The notes under the pieces were generated by a model. It had not been told where the DNA came from, did not search any database, and was given only the letters and a program-made list of their open reading frames with translations. 64,000 nt of DNA from Alentia gelatinosa. Lineage: Eukaryota; Annelida; Polychaeta; Phyllodocida; Polynoidae. Shown here piece after piece: positions 10,801 through 19,854 of the stretch. Positions within the stretch are counted from its first letter, which is position 1. Each line of letters opens with the position of its first letter. The stretch is from NCBI GenBank assembly GCA_950022655.1, contig OX465584.1, forward strand, positions 63,614,841 through 63,678,840, written 5' to 3'. The position numbers and the translations under genes are program-made.

Positions 10801-13800
10801 TAATATAAGAAATGAATTTTTTAAAACAAGGTACATGCAGGTCTCATTGAAATAAACATGGAATCATAACCGAAAGTAAACAGATTAGATTATTATTATC
10901 ATTTAGAACAAACATGTGATATACTGAAACTGGCTTACTGTCTTTGTACGTCAAATATACGCGGTAAAATTATTGAGCAGATACGCCCCGAAGCCATATT
11001 ATTATATTCCTAAAAATGGCGAAGTTGTACCTAGTCACATGATCATATACCCGTACGTCACACTGTGACGTATGGGTATAAATACGCCATAGGTAAGAGC
11101 GGGAAGTATACATAGTTGATACAGCCATAGGTTTATAATGATAACAAATTCCCATAACCAGACTGTATCTTCAAAAATATTTCCTAATAAGACTTATTAT
11201 ATGCATCGATATAGTTATCCATAAAACGTCAGTTGGAAGATGCCATACTTAATCTGATTACGAAAGAGAAAATAGGCAATTTGCGCCGCTTGTCTTCCAA
11301 ACTCCGATCGGATTTATTTTTCTTTATTTCTAACAAGAAGCGATTCACTGTTGCATGTCTTACTTCAAATTGTACCGTGATGTCTGTCTTGTCCGAGAAG
11401 ATCGATTTATTATTTTTTCCTATTTCGAATTTAAAGAAATCCCGCCTGTTAAGGGATAATAGAAATGACAATCATAAATCATGATCTTATTTAAGTGTGT
11501 GTGTTTTTTAACGCTTTCTCTGTGCCAATTAGATTTCCACTTAAACGTGGAGTATAGAACGCTCAGAGCGAACGCAGACAACATCCGACAACGGAAATTA
11601 ACTTCCCCGTTTGCGCATGCTCCGGTTTACACCAAGACGCGCACCACTTAATCTGCCAGATGTGTAAGAAGATTAAAACGTGCGCCCTTCAGCGTCTCCC
11701 AGCGGCGCATTTCACTGAGACACCGCCTGCAGCGCAGCGGCCATCTTGGATTTTCATACATCACACTCACGCTCGTCTGCTGCTGTATTGAATGATTTCC
11801 AAGACCTAATCTTATCTTTCTTCTTGTTTTGGTTTCCTATTATTTTTTTTTATAAATCCACACTTCCTACATTCGCTACTGTGGATTCATAAGCATTCTC
11901 ATCCATAGTAAAAGAAGGAGAAGAAGAGTGATTTGGACGTACAAATTAGATATGACTAAGTCAGGGGTCCAGATCTGGTTGGCCGGAATCCTAATGGTGC
12001 CAACCCCTCCGAACTCGCTAGCATTCCACACCAAGTATTCATCCCGCCATCGCTGCAAGAAAGCAAAACAAATATCTCGTTATATTTTTTTTTCATCCCA
12101 TCAGAGGATACACACTGCTTCTCGCCATGGCCGCTGCACGTCGCCACGGTGTATACTGATCGACTTCATCTCTCCGCTAATTTACACCCCCCCCCCCCTC
12201 TTCTCCAATTCTCACCAGAAATTCGAAATGGAGCCAACTTTCTTTTTTCTCTAATCCAGATTCTGTCACTCCCCCTCCTCTCTCTGAAATGTGACTGGAA
12301 TAATTTAGTTTTATCTTATTTTTCTATACTCTTCCCTCGGAATTCGAATCCTTGCGTTATCTCCAAAGGGATTATATTAAACAGCTGGGGAGTGACTGTG
12401 ACTTTCATTTACGCAGATTGATTTGCATGCAGTTATTAGTTATTGCAATTAATTATCGCTCCATCTGGCAATCAACAATTATTGAAATTCGATTATTTGT
12501 GAAACATCAGCAAGTAGCCCCACCTGTCGGATAGCCAGTAAACTAGTGAATGTCTGCTCCTTTTCATTCTGAAATAGAAATGTTTACATTATCAGTCATA
12601 TTCCTTTTGCTAACATCAGGATACATTATAAATAAATAATTATGTTAAAAACATAGGCACTGACCTAAAGACAAATGCTGGTAGTTGGGTGATTTGTAAA
12701 TTCCATTGATTTTGCAAATAACTCTGGGTAATGTAAGTTAAAAAAAAATAGAAAATTAGAAAATGCAAAAAAGGCATGTTGCGGTGCTAACTTCTGTGGG
12801 AAGGCCATCTGAAAAGTCCTGAACTATTGGTATCTATGGGAAACTGCAATATATTTATTTTGTGGCTAGATGATACTGATGTTCTATTGCTATCTTCAAA
12901 TAATTCTGGATTCTGATAGTTGGGAACATGTACAAATGAGAAATGCTAAAAAATACTATGTCACCATGCTAACTTCTATGGGAAGGCCATCTTAATATGG
13001 TAAGTGTTTATCTATTGGCGTCTATGGGAAACTGCAATGTTTTCATGAAACCAGATGGCAGCACCAGTGTCAAATTCAGTTCGAGTGTAGATACCAAAGT
13101 CACTGCGATACCTACCCGGATTTATTTTTAATCGCTTAACTTCTTTTCTGTTTCCACTTATTAATACATTTCATGTACAGTAGGGTGTCCCCCAAGACTC
13201 TCTCCTATATCCAATTCTTTGTACAATTATACTTTTTTGATATATTATGGTTGATAAGTAGGAACTGCATCGAGATCCGTGGCCACAGCAAATATGGCAT
13301 GAGTTTGGGTTGCGGAGTAATCTAAGGAGGCAAAGCCAAGTGAGGTAACATAGTAGACCAAAATTAATGACATTTTCAGCGGCTATGGATTAAGTGCGGT
13401 TCAGATTTTATCGCACCCCTATCACGGAGTGATTGGCTAACGTATGTGACGTCATTGTCCATTGAGTACCTCTTTACAATACCCCATGGGCATTGAGTAT
13501 GAGTCCCAATGTTAAATCTGTGGGGAAAATATACCAGGTGTGAGATAAGGATAAAGTGATAAGTGGAAAGATTGAACATATCATCAGCTATATGACTTGC
13601 ATACTTGGTGTTGCATAGCATCCGAACACTAGCCATATAGTAATATAGAGAAACAGGCTGACTGTCTCCGTACGGATAAAATACGCGGTAAAATCGGCGA
13701 TCAGATGAACCGATGCCGGAGGGAGAGGTTCATCTGATCGCCAATTTTACCGCATATTTTATCCGTACGGAGACAGTCAGCCTGTTGCTCTATTATTATA

Positions 13801-16377
13801 TACCTTAAAATATCCAATTTTTAACCTTGCTTCTGGGTGAGTTTTTGGATTTCGCCACTGACATGCCCCTACGCCACATACATACCCCGTACGTCACCTA
13901 GGTGTCGTACGGATATAAATACGACATGGGTAGGAGCGGGCCGTATGTGTAGGATATACTACCACAGGTATATAATAATATTTCTTTTGGAAAGATTGAA
14001 AATGGGACCTTTATTTGTTTGCACACAAGACATGCCTCACAGGGTTTAGACTGAGTTTCCACTTTACAAAATAAAGCTCCTTCTGTCCAACAATGTTTGC
14101 CAATGATAATCTGTCAAACCTATGTAATCTGTATTTATCATATACCACACATTGTTTCCCACTTTATAATATCATGAAAAACCATAAAATTCCATATGAG
14201 TTGTCCTCACAGAATAATATCCCGAGGCAGAGCTGAGTGATATCTGTAGCGGAAGACAATGAATGGCATATAAACAATTATATGAAATTGAGTGATGTTT
14301 CGATTTATCCTACCCTTTCACATGTTTTTTTATTGCATATATCGCCCGTAGCATATTAACGTCATATGTCACTAGTGGCGTATAAATATTTTATGGCATA
14401 ACCATGGTGTACAGTCACACCATGTTGGAGTTGACTCTGCACAATATCCTCGCATACGCTCGGATATTACTACGTGTCAACTCCTTGGAGCATACGGCTG
14501 CTTGTATCTGAAACCAGTCAATTTTGTGTATATCCCCGGTATAAAGGGAAACTATGTTTCGGTGAGCAAAAGGTCAAAGTTATGAGGTAAGGCTCGGAAA
14601 ATTTACTGCCCAAGTCCTTGGCCATAAGACAGCGACATTTTCCACAGATTCTCCCGATCCGATCACCGATTATAATCGGGGACAAGAATATCGCTGTCTT
14701 ATACCCTTTGCCGATCACACATCTCCACTTTATGACCTTGTACAGCGACCCAATTGAGATCAAAGAGAGCCGCTACCGATTTGTAGGGGGGACAGAGGTG
14801 ATAATGAATCTGAAAACTGTTTCCGGATATTACCCCGGCTCGGCTCCCGGCGGCTCTCTTTGATCTCAATCGAGTCGCTGTACAAGGTCATAAAGTGGAA
14901 AGGTGTGATCGGCAATCGGCGTTGAGGGTATAAGACAGCGACATTCTTGTTCCCGATTATAATCGGTGATGGGATCGGTGAGAATCTGTGGAAAATGTCG
15001 CTGTCTTATGGGCTTAATAAGCGCTGGATGAAGGAGGGTAGCTATAGCATGCAGGGACTGGAGTCAGTCTATCCCCAGTATAAATAGACAATAATCGATG
15101 GTTTTGTGGACAGGCGGCCGTAAACCACGAGAGGTTGACGCATAGTAATACACGAGCGCTAGCGAGTGTATTACGAGGTCATCCGCGAGTGGTTTACAGA
15201 GCGGCCTGTCCACAAAACCATCGTTTGTTGTATTTATTATCCATCTTTTCGAATAAATTAAACCCATTAATTGCCATATTGACGGGTATAACAACAGGAA
15301 CTATTTCTTTACTCTATAGCAAAAGGGACTATTTTTCCCGTATACCATGGTTTTGAGGCCGTATACTACAGATTTGAATCCGTATACCACAGTTATGGTA
15401 TCTGACAGGTTTTATATAATGGGTCGTGGTTTACTGAGTCCCCATACATTTTCAATGGGGACTTTGTATACGATGGATAATAAAGGAAGAGTGTATTTAG
15501 GTGTTAGTGTAAGTGCCGGGTAAGGGAGGTGCACGTACCGTGTCGAGGATATGGTAGAGCGATATGGCCACGTTGACGTTGACGGGCGTCGAGTCGTTAC
15601 GCACGGGACGCGTCGTCTTGTCATAGTGACGTAACATCATACGTTTGATCTTGTATTCGTTGGATCGGATGACCTTCGCTCTCCGCTTGGGTGGTTTCCC
15701 AGCGGTCACTGCAAGGTCAAAAAGGTCAAGGTTAGATTTATATATAAATAAGTATAAAAAGACACAGAGTCAGTCTTGTTTCACAAATATTGTATTAGAT
15801 TAAGTTTAATCACAGTATGAAGCCCAATACTCATCTACCGATTCAGAATTGAACGATTAGTTCCCAAATCGTATAGGAGTTGGTGAACTTGTCACAGGCA
15901 AATTACGTAACCTCTCGGCCCATGTCGGCCACCCAATCAAAGGCCATTTACCAACGTTCCTTTGTTGGCGACTGGATTTATCCACATGTTGATAAACATT
16001 TGGCGAGCAATTTAGGAATATTGAACGACAACTCATCGGCGACAAAAGAAGATCTCAAGCGGGTGGTTTCACTAATCGTTGGCTGACCCTAGCCTAGCTG
16101 TCCTACATCTACTTGCTAGGGCTGACTCCGTTAGGATGGCTTGCCTGAGAAAAATTACCGTTCCTTTGTCGCCGACAAAGGTACATCAATGTTTCAAAAT
16201 CGGTAGATGTGTGTTGGGCTTTAGTATCAAGTATTCTGGACCTATATAGAAAGAAACAGTGGACGATATCTTTGAATTTCCGTCCTTATTGTTAAGATAA
16301 TCGTCTGCAGATAATGGATGTATCATGTATATTACTACAATGAAAATTATCAACAAACACGACAAATTGTAATTCAT
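7339..16377 (-). CDS. Nicotinic acetylcholine receptor subunit, alpha-type, six coding exons (spliced gene span)
   Basis: This gene encodes a Cys-loop ligand-gated cation channel subunit of the plasma membrane, expected to form a pentamer gated by acetylcholine. Joining six exons gives 1,485 coding bases and 494 residues, normal for the family. In order: signal peptide (about 1-24), ligand-binding domain (about 60-268), Cys-loop C187 to C201, loop B Trp208, loop C Tyr250, Cys252-Cys253 and Tyr257, membrane segments at about 271-294, 301-321, 337-358 and 469-489, and a short cytoplasmic loop. The pore has Glu300 (-1'), Leu310 (9'), Val314 (13') and Glu321 (20'), the cation-selective pattern. 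N-glycosylation sequons occur at NDS, NAS and NTS. The 45-bp and 110-bp exons match the sizes conserved in nAChR genes. Unusual points are Ala114 in place of the loop D Trp and Ser152 in place of the loop A Tyr. The vicinal cysteines make it alpha-type, but its subtype is unclear. Exons 2 to 6 are well supported; exon 1 is tentative. Confidence 0.9.
7792..9110 (-). repeat. Tandem duplication carrying four extra copies of the last nAChR 3' splice site, each with a GTG-MITE
   Basis: A unit of about 245-254 bp starts at 7792, 8046, 8290 and 8535, with a further copy at 9061 after an inserted AB-R element. Each repeats the first 37 bp of the last exon, its TTTCCAG acceptor and about 70 bp of AT-rich intron. 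GTG-MITE sequence fills the rest of each period and directly adjoins the next exon fragment. Duplicated AG dinucleotides lie at 8078-8079, 8322-8323, 8567-8568 and 9093-9094. In every extra copy the reading frame from the exon fragment meets a stop within about 13 codons. Confidence 0.9.
8605..8925 (+). mobile_element. AB-R foldback element (A then B) inside the intronic tandem array
   Basis: Module A has arms built on ATGAAAATAACTTGGT and its complement. Its tip at 8705-8711 is GCGAAGC. Module B runs from TTATCTCACC (about 8784) to GGGGTGAGATAA (about 8922) and holds a degenerate AGTTAAGCCCATG box. It interrupts the regular period between the third and fourth extra splice-site copies. Confidence 0.75.
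9180..9410 (-). mobile_element. AB-Y module B plus a half module A abutting the exon 5 splice donor
   Basis: A degenerate module B (TTACCTTACCCC to GGGGTAGGATAA at about 9327) is followed by the left arm of a module A. That arm aligns with the arms at 13260 and 62282 over GGTACTGCATCAAGATCC and TTGTGGAGTAATC...AGGCAAAGC. The alignment stops at the hairpin tip, exactly where the exon begins, so most of the first 75 intron bases look transposon-derived. Confidence 0.65.
9412..9950 (-). CDS. nAChR exon 5: Cys-loop, loops B and C, membrane segments 1 and 2
   Basis: The 539-bp exon starts after TTTCAG (ending 9951) and ends before GTGAGC at 9411. It encodes the Cys-loop CTLNVKYFPFDSQNC, loop B ISWTFSGD, loop C KYYACCKEPYPDV, membrane segment 1, and the pore segment GEKVNLETTILLALVVFLLM followed by VGE.MPPT.DAIPVLG. 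The vicinal cysteines define an alpha-type subunit. Glu at -1' and 20' and Leu at 9' indicate a cation pore; Asn at 2' and Glu at 4' are less usual. Several exons of other nAChR genes are merged here. The donor lies directly against half of a foldback transposon. Confidence 0.96.
10005..10400. repeat. Intronic 46-bp tandem repeat
   Basis: About seven units share TACCTCACAGGGTGTTTGTC, starting at 10081, 10127, 10173 and onward, then become degenerate. Related single units lie near 10540-10640. It sits in the intron between exons 4 and 5. Confidence 0.9.
10920..11155. mobile_element. Degenerate ATACGCGGTAAAAT foldback element
   Basis: It matches both ends of the better copy at 13645-13985: ATACGCGGTAAAAT on the left, and the run from CCCGTACGTCAC through TATAAATACG...TAGGAGCGG on the right. 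The centre is shortened. Confidence 0.6.
11555..11770. promoter_or_regulatory. Intronic GC-rich island with YY1-like and NRF1-like motifs
   Basis: This CpG-containing segment within AT-rich intron has TTGCGCATGCTCC (NRF1-like) near 11608 and GCGGCCATCTTGG (complement of a YY1 motif) near 11737. A short minus-strand frame starts at that ATG but closes after ten codons. The regulatory role is inferred from motifs only. Confidence 0.3.
11943..12052 (-). CDS. nAChR exon 4: 110-bp exon, loop A region
   Basis: It encodes RWRDEYLVWNASEFGGVGTI, then RIP.NQIWTPDLVISN, matching the nAChR pattern W.D..L.W...[EQ][FY]GGV..IR.P...IW.PD...YN. Acceptor CTTGCAG ends at 12053; donor GTACGT starts at 11942. 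The length is exactly the conserved 110 bp. The residue before the final Asn is Ser where ligand-binding alpha subunits have the loop A Tyr (Tyr93 in alpha7 numbering). NAS is a potential glycosylation site. Confidence 0.94.
12524..12568 (-). CDS. nAChR exon 3: 45-bp exon, loop D region
   Basis: The reverse strand reads a polypyrimidine tract ending TTTCAG, then exactly 15 codons (NEKEQTFTSLLAIRQ), then GTGGGG as donor. Length 45 bp and the opening Asn-Glu-Lys-x-Gln are diagnostic for nAChR exon 3 (family pattern [DN]EK.Q.LT.N.WL). It is phase 0 on both sides and fits exons 2 and 4. The otherwise near-invariant Trp of loop D (Trp55 in alpha7 numbering) is Ala here. The donor is weaker than those of exons 2 and 4. 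Confidence 0.87.
12664..13095 (+). repeat. Interspersed repeat (AAAGACAAATGCTGG family), copy 1
   Basis: It shares the phrases CTATGGGAAGGCCATCT, TCTATGGGAAACTGCAATAT and TGTCACCATGCTAACTTCT with inverted copies at 25525-25975 and 43665-44120. The phrases recur twice within each copy, so the element is an internal duplication. No termini or coding potential are seen. Confidence 0.8.
13260..13550 (+). mobile_element. AB-R foldback element (A then B)
   Basis: Module A has a GGCAAAGCC tip within GGAGGCAAAGCCAAGTGAGG. Module B runs from TTATCGCACCCC to GTGTGAGATAA with the box CCAATGTTAAATCTGTGG. It is a close sister of the copy at 62282-62572. Confidence 0.8.
13645..13985. mobile_element. Foldback element with a 60-bp perfect-type hairpin
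   Basis: The left arm from about 13650 (CAGGCTGACTGTCTCCGTAC through GCGGTAAAAT.GGCGATCAGATGAAC) is repeated inverted at about 13730-13793. A second part with a short palindrome (CGTACGTCACCTAGGTGTCGTACG-like) ends at TATATAATAATA. It lies in the intron between exons 2 and 3. Confidence 0.8.
14195..14415 (+). mobile_element. AB-Y foldback element, partial
   Basis: Module A has arms around CATATGAGTTGTC and a CAGAGCTGAG tip, followed by TTATCCTACCC. The same subtype occurs at 27820-28085. The right end is eroded. Confidence 0.65.
14420..14530 (+). mobile_element. AB-T module A fragment
   Basis: GAGTTGACTCTGCACAATAT and its inverted partner GATATTACTACGTGTCAACTC flank a CCTCGCATACGCTCGG tip. 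It is related to the copies at 36150 and 52980. Confidence 0.65.
14622..15008. mobile_element. Long foldback element with about 155-bp arms
   Basis: The left arm (CATAAGACAGCGACATTTTC at 14622 through GATCAAAGAGAGCCGC at about 14775) is repeated inverted from about 14848 to 15008. The spacer is only about 70 bp. Arms are nearly identical over most of their length, with small indels. No ORF of interest is present. Confidence 0.9.
15060..15485 (+). mobile_element. AB-T foldback element, copy 1
   Basis: Module A has arms ATGGTTTTGTGGACAGGC and the complement, with tip GAGCGCTAGCGAG. Module B runs from TTATTATCCATC to GATGGATAATAA. It is about 90 percent identical by eye to 16790-17182, in the same orientation; the two flank nAChR exons 1 and 2. 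Confidence 0.88.
15539..15708 (-). CDS. nAChR exon 2: N-terminal helix and first beta strand of the ligand-binding domain
   Basis: The 170-bp exon encodes YDKTTRPVRNDSTPVNVNVA and then an Ile-Ser-Leu-type strand ending in Leu-Asp-Thr. This is the characteristic nAChR segment RPV.N.S.PV.V...ISL..I.D. The acceptor is CTTGCAG at 15715-15709 and the donor is GTACGT at 15538-15533. The start is phase 1 and the end phase 0, matching neighbours. The N-terminal part is unusually basic (KPPKRRAK). An N-glycosylation sequon (NDS) is present. Confidence 0.92.
15821..16220. mobile_element. ACCGAT element, full copy in intron 1
   Basis: A 400-bp element with inverted ends AGCCCAATACTCATCTACCG and AGCCCAACACACATCTACCG. 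Internal landmarks are AACATGTTGATAAA and paired TTTGTCGCCGACAAA-type palindromes. The small frames in it are shadows. Confidence 0.88.
16242..16377 (-). CDS. nAChR exon 1 (candidate): start codon and signal peptide
   Basis: An ATG at 16377-16375 (purine at -3) opens a frame beginning MNYNLSCLLIIFIVVIY, with a strong hydrophobic core and a plausible cleavage after Leu-Ser-Ala. It lies about 530 bp upstream of exon 2 on the same strand. The only usable GT in the phase exon 2 needs (phase 1) is at 16241-16240. That gives a match of AG/GT but a poor remainder (GTCCAG). Signal peptide, strand, distance and phase fit; the weak donor and lack of conserved residues keep confidence moderate. An upstream in-frame GTG is not needed. 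No convincing core promoter was identified. Confidence 0.45.
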
Positions 16378-16559
16378 TTCCGTAATAAAAGACACAACGC
16401 TATTTGGCCTTCATCAGGTGTTGAAATATATTACTCTGAAGTACAAATTTCTAGAAATACAGTTATTTAGTTACTAAGGTTCTGTTCCTGAAAGAATGAT
16501 ACAAATATGTCATGGCCAACTTAAGTTATGCAATGTCATAATAGAAAGTACATGCAATA

Positions 16560-16680
16560 CAACTTTCAATGGTATGGTATAGGTTGATGTACGCGGAACC
16601 CAACCTAGTCCGAAAAGGCAATCAAAGGCATATCGGACTAGCTTTTGATCTAGTGATCACACATTATATAGAAAGTTAAA
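16560..16680. mobile_element. TTAAAGGCATATC element remnant
   Basis: CAAAGGCATATCGGACTAG near 16625 matches the family end at 820-848. The rest is eroded. Confidence 0.4.
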
Positions 16681-16787
16681 AATCTAGATTTGACATAAAC
16701 CCGCCACCTTTTGAATTGTTTACAGAATACAGTAAATATGAATCATCATATACCTATGAAATACAATGTACTTCTATGAAATACATA

Positions 16788-17184
16788 AACAATAATCGAT
16801 GGTTTTGTGGACAGGCGGCCGTAAACCACGAGTGGTTGACGTGTAGTAATACACGAGCGCTAGCAAGTTTATTACAAGGTCAACCTCGAGTGGTTTACAG
16901 AGCTGCCTGTCCTCAAAATCATCGTTTGTTGCATTTATTATCCATCTTTTCGAATAAATTAAACCCAGTAATTGCCATTTCAAAGGGTATAACAATAGGG
17001 ACTATTTCTTTGCTCTATAACAAAAGGGAGTACTTTTTCCCATATACCATGGTTTGAGGCCGTGTACCACAGGTTAGAATCTGTATACCACAGTTATGGC
17101 ATCTGACAGGTTTTATATAATGGGTCGTGGTTTACTGAGTCCTCATACATTTTCAATGGGGGCTTTGTATACGATGGAAAATAC
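16788..17184 (+). mobile_element. AB-T foldback element, copy 2
   Basis: The same element as 15060-15485, in the same orientation and alignable along its length. It has the arms, GAGCGCTAGC tip and TTATTATCCATC start; the right end is ATGGAAAATA. Confidence 0.88.
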
Positions 17185-17399
17185 TACCTACTGCTAGGGG
17201 TGCATGACTAATAATGTTCGGGCGCACTGCGCCCGTAGTGAATGAGCACCAACATTAAGTCAGCAGGCTGTGAATCGACGGTTTCGTCAGTACATAAAAT
17301 AGCTTTTTCATGCTTTTTTTTAGATATATATGATTATAAGTAAACATAGTGACTGAGCCTGTATGGATGCCGATCTCGACCTTTTGTAACATAAATTAT

Positions 17400-18875
17400 T
17401 TATACATCCTAACGCCATAGGTGCGGCAGGGTGGGGGGTGGGCAGGCAGGGTAGAGGGCGGGTTGGCCGCATACGAGAGGCTACTTTAAGGGTCTGGATC
17501 ATGGCGGAGACGGGGGTGTAGTGGTGGGCGGGGTAGCGGTGAACTAGTGGGTGGGTTAGAGGGTGTAGTGGCGGGCGGGGTAGCGGTGTGGCCGCATACG
17601 GGAGGCTGCTTTAAGGGACTGGATCATGGCGGAGACGGGGGTGTAGTGGCGGGCGGGGTAGCAGTGGACTAGTGGGTGGGGTGATAGGGTATAGTGCCTG
17701 GGGAGGACGGGAGGCTGCCTTATGCCCCAGTCACACTGGCGTAAAAAAGGGCGTTTTTCTGTATACGCACGTCTACGTTCTTCTACGCATTTTGAAATCT
17801 ACAGATACGCCGCAAAACGCCGCGATATGTACAGACGCGCAAATGAGTGTTGGTGAACATTGAAAAACTTACTAAAACGTTAAAGCAAAGCAAACAAATT
17901 CGTTCCAAATCCGTAGCTAATACGTGGTCCCCACCATTTCAAATATGTACAAGAAACGCCAAAATTTACGCCAGTGTGACTGGGGCATCAGGGGACTGGA
18001 CCATGGTGGAGAGGGGGTGTAGTGGCGGGCAGGGTAGCGGTGGACTAGTGGGTGGGGTGGAGGGTGTAGTGGTAGGCAGGGTAGCGGTGTGGCTGTATAC
18101 GGGAGGCTACTTTAAGGGACTAGATCATGGAGGAGACGGGGCTGTAGTGGTGGGCAGGGTAGTGGTGTGGCTGCATATTGGGGGCTACTTTAAGGGTCTG
18201 GATCATGGCGGAGACGGGTGTGTAGTGGCGGGCAGGGTAGCGGTGGACTAGTGGGTGGGGTGGAGGGTGTATTGGTGGGCGGGGTAGCGGTGTGGCCATA
18301 TACGGGAGGCTACTTTAAGGGACTGGATCATGGTGGAGATGGGGATATAGTGGCGGGCAGGGTACCGGTGGACTAGTGGGTGGGGTAGAGGGTATAGTGG
18401 TGGGCGGGTACAGGAGGCTGCCTTAAGGGACTGGATCATGGCGGAGACGGGGGTGTAGTGGCGGGCGGGGTAGCGGTGTGCCCGCATACAGGAGGCTGCC
18501 TTAAGGGTCTGGATCATGGCGGAGACGGGGGTGTAGTGGTGGGCGGGGTAGTGGTGTGGCCGCATACGAGAGGCTACTTTAAGGGACTGGATCATGGCGG
18601 AGACGGGGGTGTAGTGGTGGGCAGGGTAGCGGTGTGGCCGCATACGGGAGGCTACTTTAAGGGACTGGATCATGGCGGAGACGGGGGTGTAGTGGTGGGC
18701 AGGGTAGCGGTGTGGCCGCATACGGGAGGCTACTTTAAGGGACTGGATCATGGCGGAGACGGGGGTGTAGTGGTGGGCGGGGTAGACTGGATCATGGCGG
18801 AGACGGGGGTGTAGTGGTGGGCGGGGTAGCGGTGTGGCCGCATACGGGAGGCTACTTTAAGGGACTGGATGGCGA
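17400..18875. repeat. 78-bp minisatellite with longer variant units
   Basis: The core unit reads GTGGCCGCATACGGGAGGCT, then TTTAAGGGACTGGATCATGG, then CGGAGACGGGGGTGTAGTGG. The period is 78 bp between 18634 and 18712. Longer variants insert GGACTAGTGGGTGGGGT. A 280-bp non-repeat piece at 17700-17990 is flanked by inverted CCCCAGTCACACTGGCGTAAA, so an element has inserted there. Frames in it have no stops for trivial reasons. Confidence 0.92.
17704..17989. mobile_element. Foldback element inserted in the 78-bp minisatellite
   Basis: Inverted ends TGCCCCAGTCACACTGGCGT (17704) and TTTACGCCAGTGTGACTGGG (about 17966) enclose GC-poor sequence unlike the array. A short GGGG/CAGG context at both sides prevents a firm target duplication. 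Confidence 0.75.
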
Positions 18876-19042
18876 CGGGGGTACGAGGCACCAATGGGCG
18901 GCAAATTGGCGGTGATGACCGTCAAGACAAAGCGGGCAAATTGTCGGATCCGTGGCGAGGTCCCGCTGGGGTGTGGGTCGTAGATCGTAGACCGCCGACA
19001 CACCCTCCTCCAAACACCATTACACGATACCTCAGCAACAGT

Positions 19043-19345
19043 TTTTATCTCGCCCCTGGTATTTTTGTCCCATAGGCTTAACATTGGGCACTCATTCTCC
19101 ATACCCCTACGAGTATTGCAGTCCGTTCCCCATGGTCTTTATCCTGTGCAATATCCATTCTCTTAGTGTCTACAGGGGTGACATACATGTTACAGAAAGC
19201 AACTCGTTTTGGTCGAGGTCATTGTTCTCAAACACTACATGATATTCACTCGGCTCTTGCCTTGTTCATATCACTCCACAAGCAACATATCGAGAACGAC
19301 GACTTGTTGGTTTCTTCTCTATTTCTGGCCCAGTATTTGCCTGGT
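19043..19345 (-). mobile_element. AB-R foldback element (B then A)
   Basis: Module B begins TTTATCTCGCCCCTGG with the perfect box CCATAGGCTTAACATTGGG (19065-19085) and ends near CAGGGGTGACAT. Module A has arms AACTCGTTTTGGTCGAGGTC and complement, with a GGC-TCTT-GCC tip at about 19254. Confidence 0.82.
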
Positions 19346-19446
19346 TCCACCTGCCGACAGTTGGCCGATAGTGAATTTGTCGGCAACAATTTTGGTCAAA
19401 AGGGAGGGGGTGGAAACAGTAACAAAAAAATCGGCAAGTAAAACCA

Positions 19447-19737
19447 CGGACCTGTTTCAGTAGTTTCGTGACATTAGGCCTAGACAGACATCAACAGCGG
19501 CATCAACAGTGCAAACAACAGCAAATATCAGAGGGTCGAAGCAGCCAATCTTCTTCATATTTGGAACAATTATAGATTATATGTATCCACTACTTGTGTT
19601 AAAATCTCATCATTTAATTCCCACGTGAAGTGAGTGAAATTCCGCGTGTCATCGATTGCAGTCTTGTGATCTGTCCGTATGGTGTCACAGACGCCATCTA
19701 GACATGTCACGAAACTAGTGAAACAGGTCCCTGAACA
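19447..19737. mobile_element. GGACCTGTTTCA element, copy 1
   Basis: Inverted ends GGACCTGTTTCAGTAGTTTC and GAAACTAGTGAAACAGGTCC. The subterminal CATGTCTAGATGGCGTCTGT is shared with the copy at 34270-34562. Confidence 0.8.
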
Positions 19738-19854
19738 ACGTTATTCACAATCACTGATCTATTTTGGGGATTTTTAACACATCCTGCACCTTCCCCTGAG
19801 TGCTTCCTAAAAATCGCCGATCATTTTGGCAGGTGGACGATACTGGCCTAGAGG

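Noticed and set aside
15857..16086. Small frames in the ACCGAT element, similar to frames at 38, 32161, 41306 and 56381
   Set aside because: They recur only because the transposon recurs, and stops and frames are not conserved between copies.
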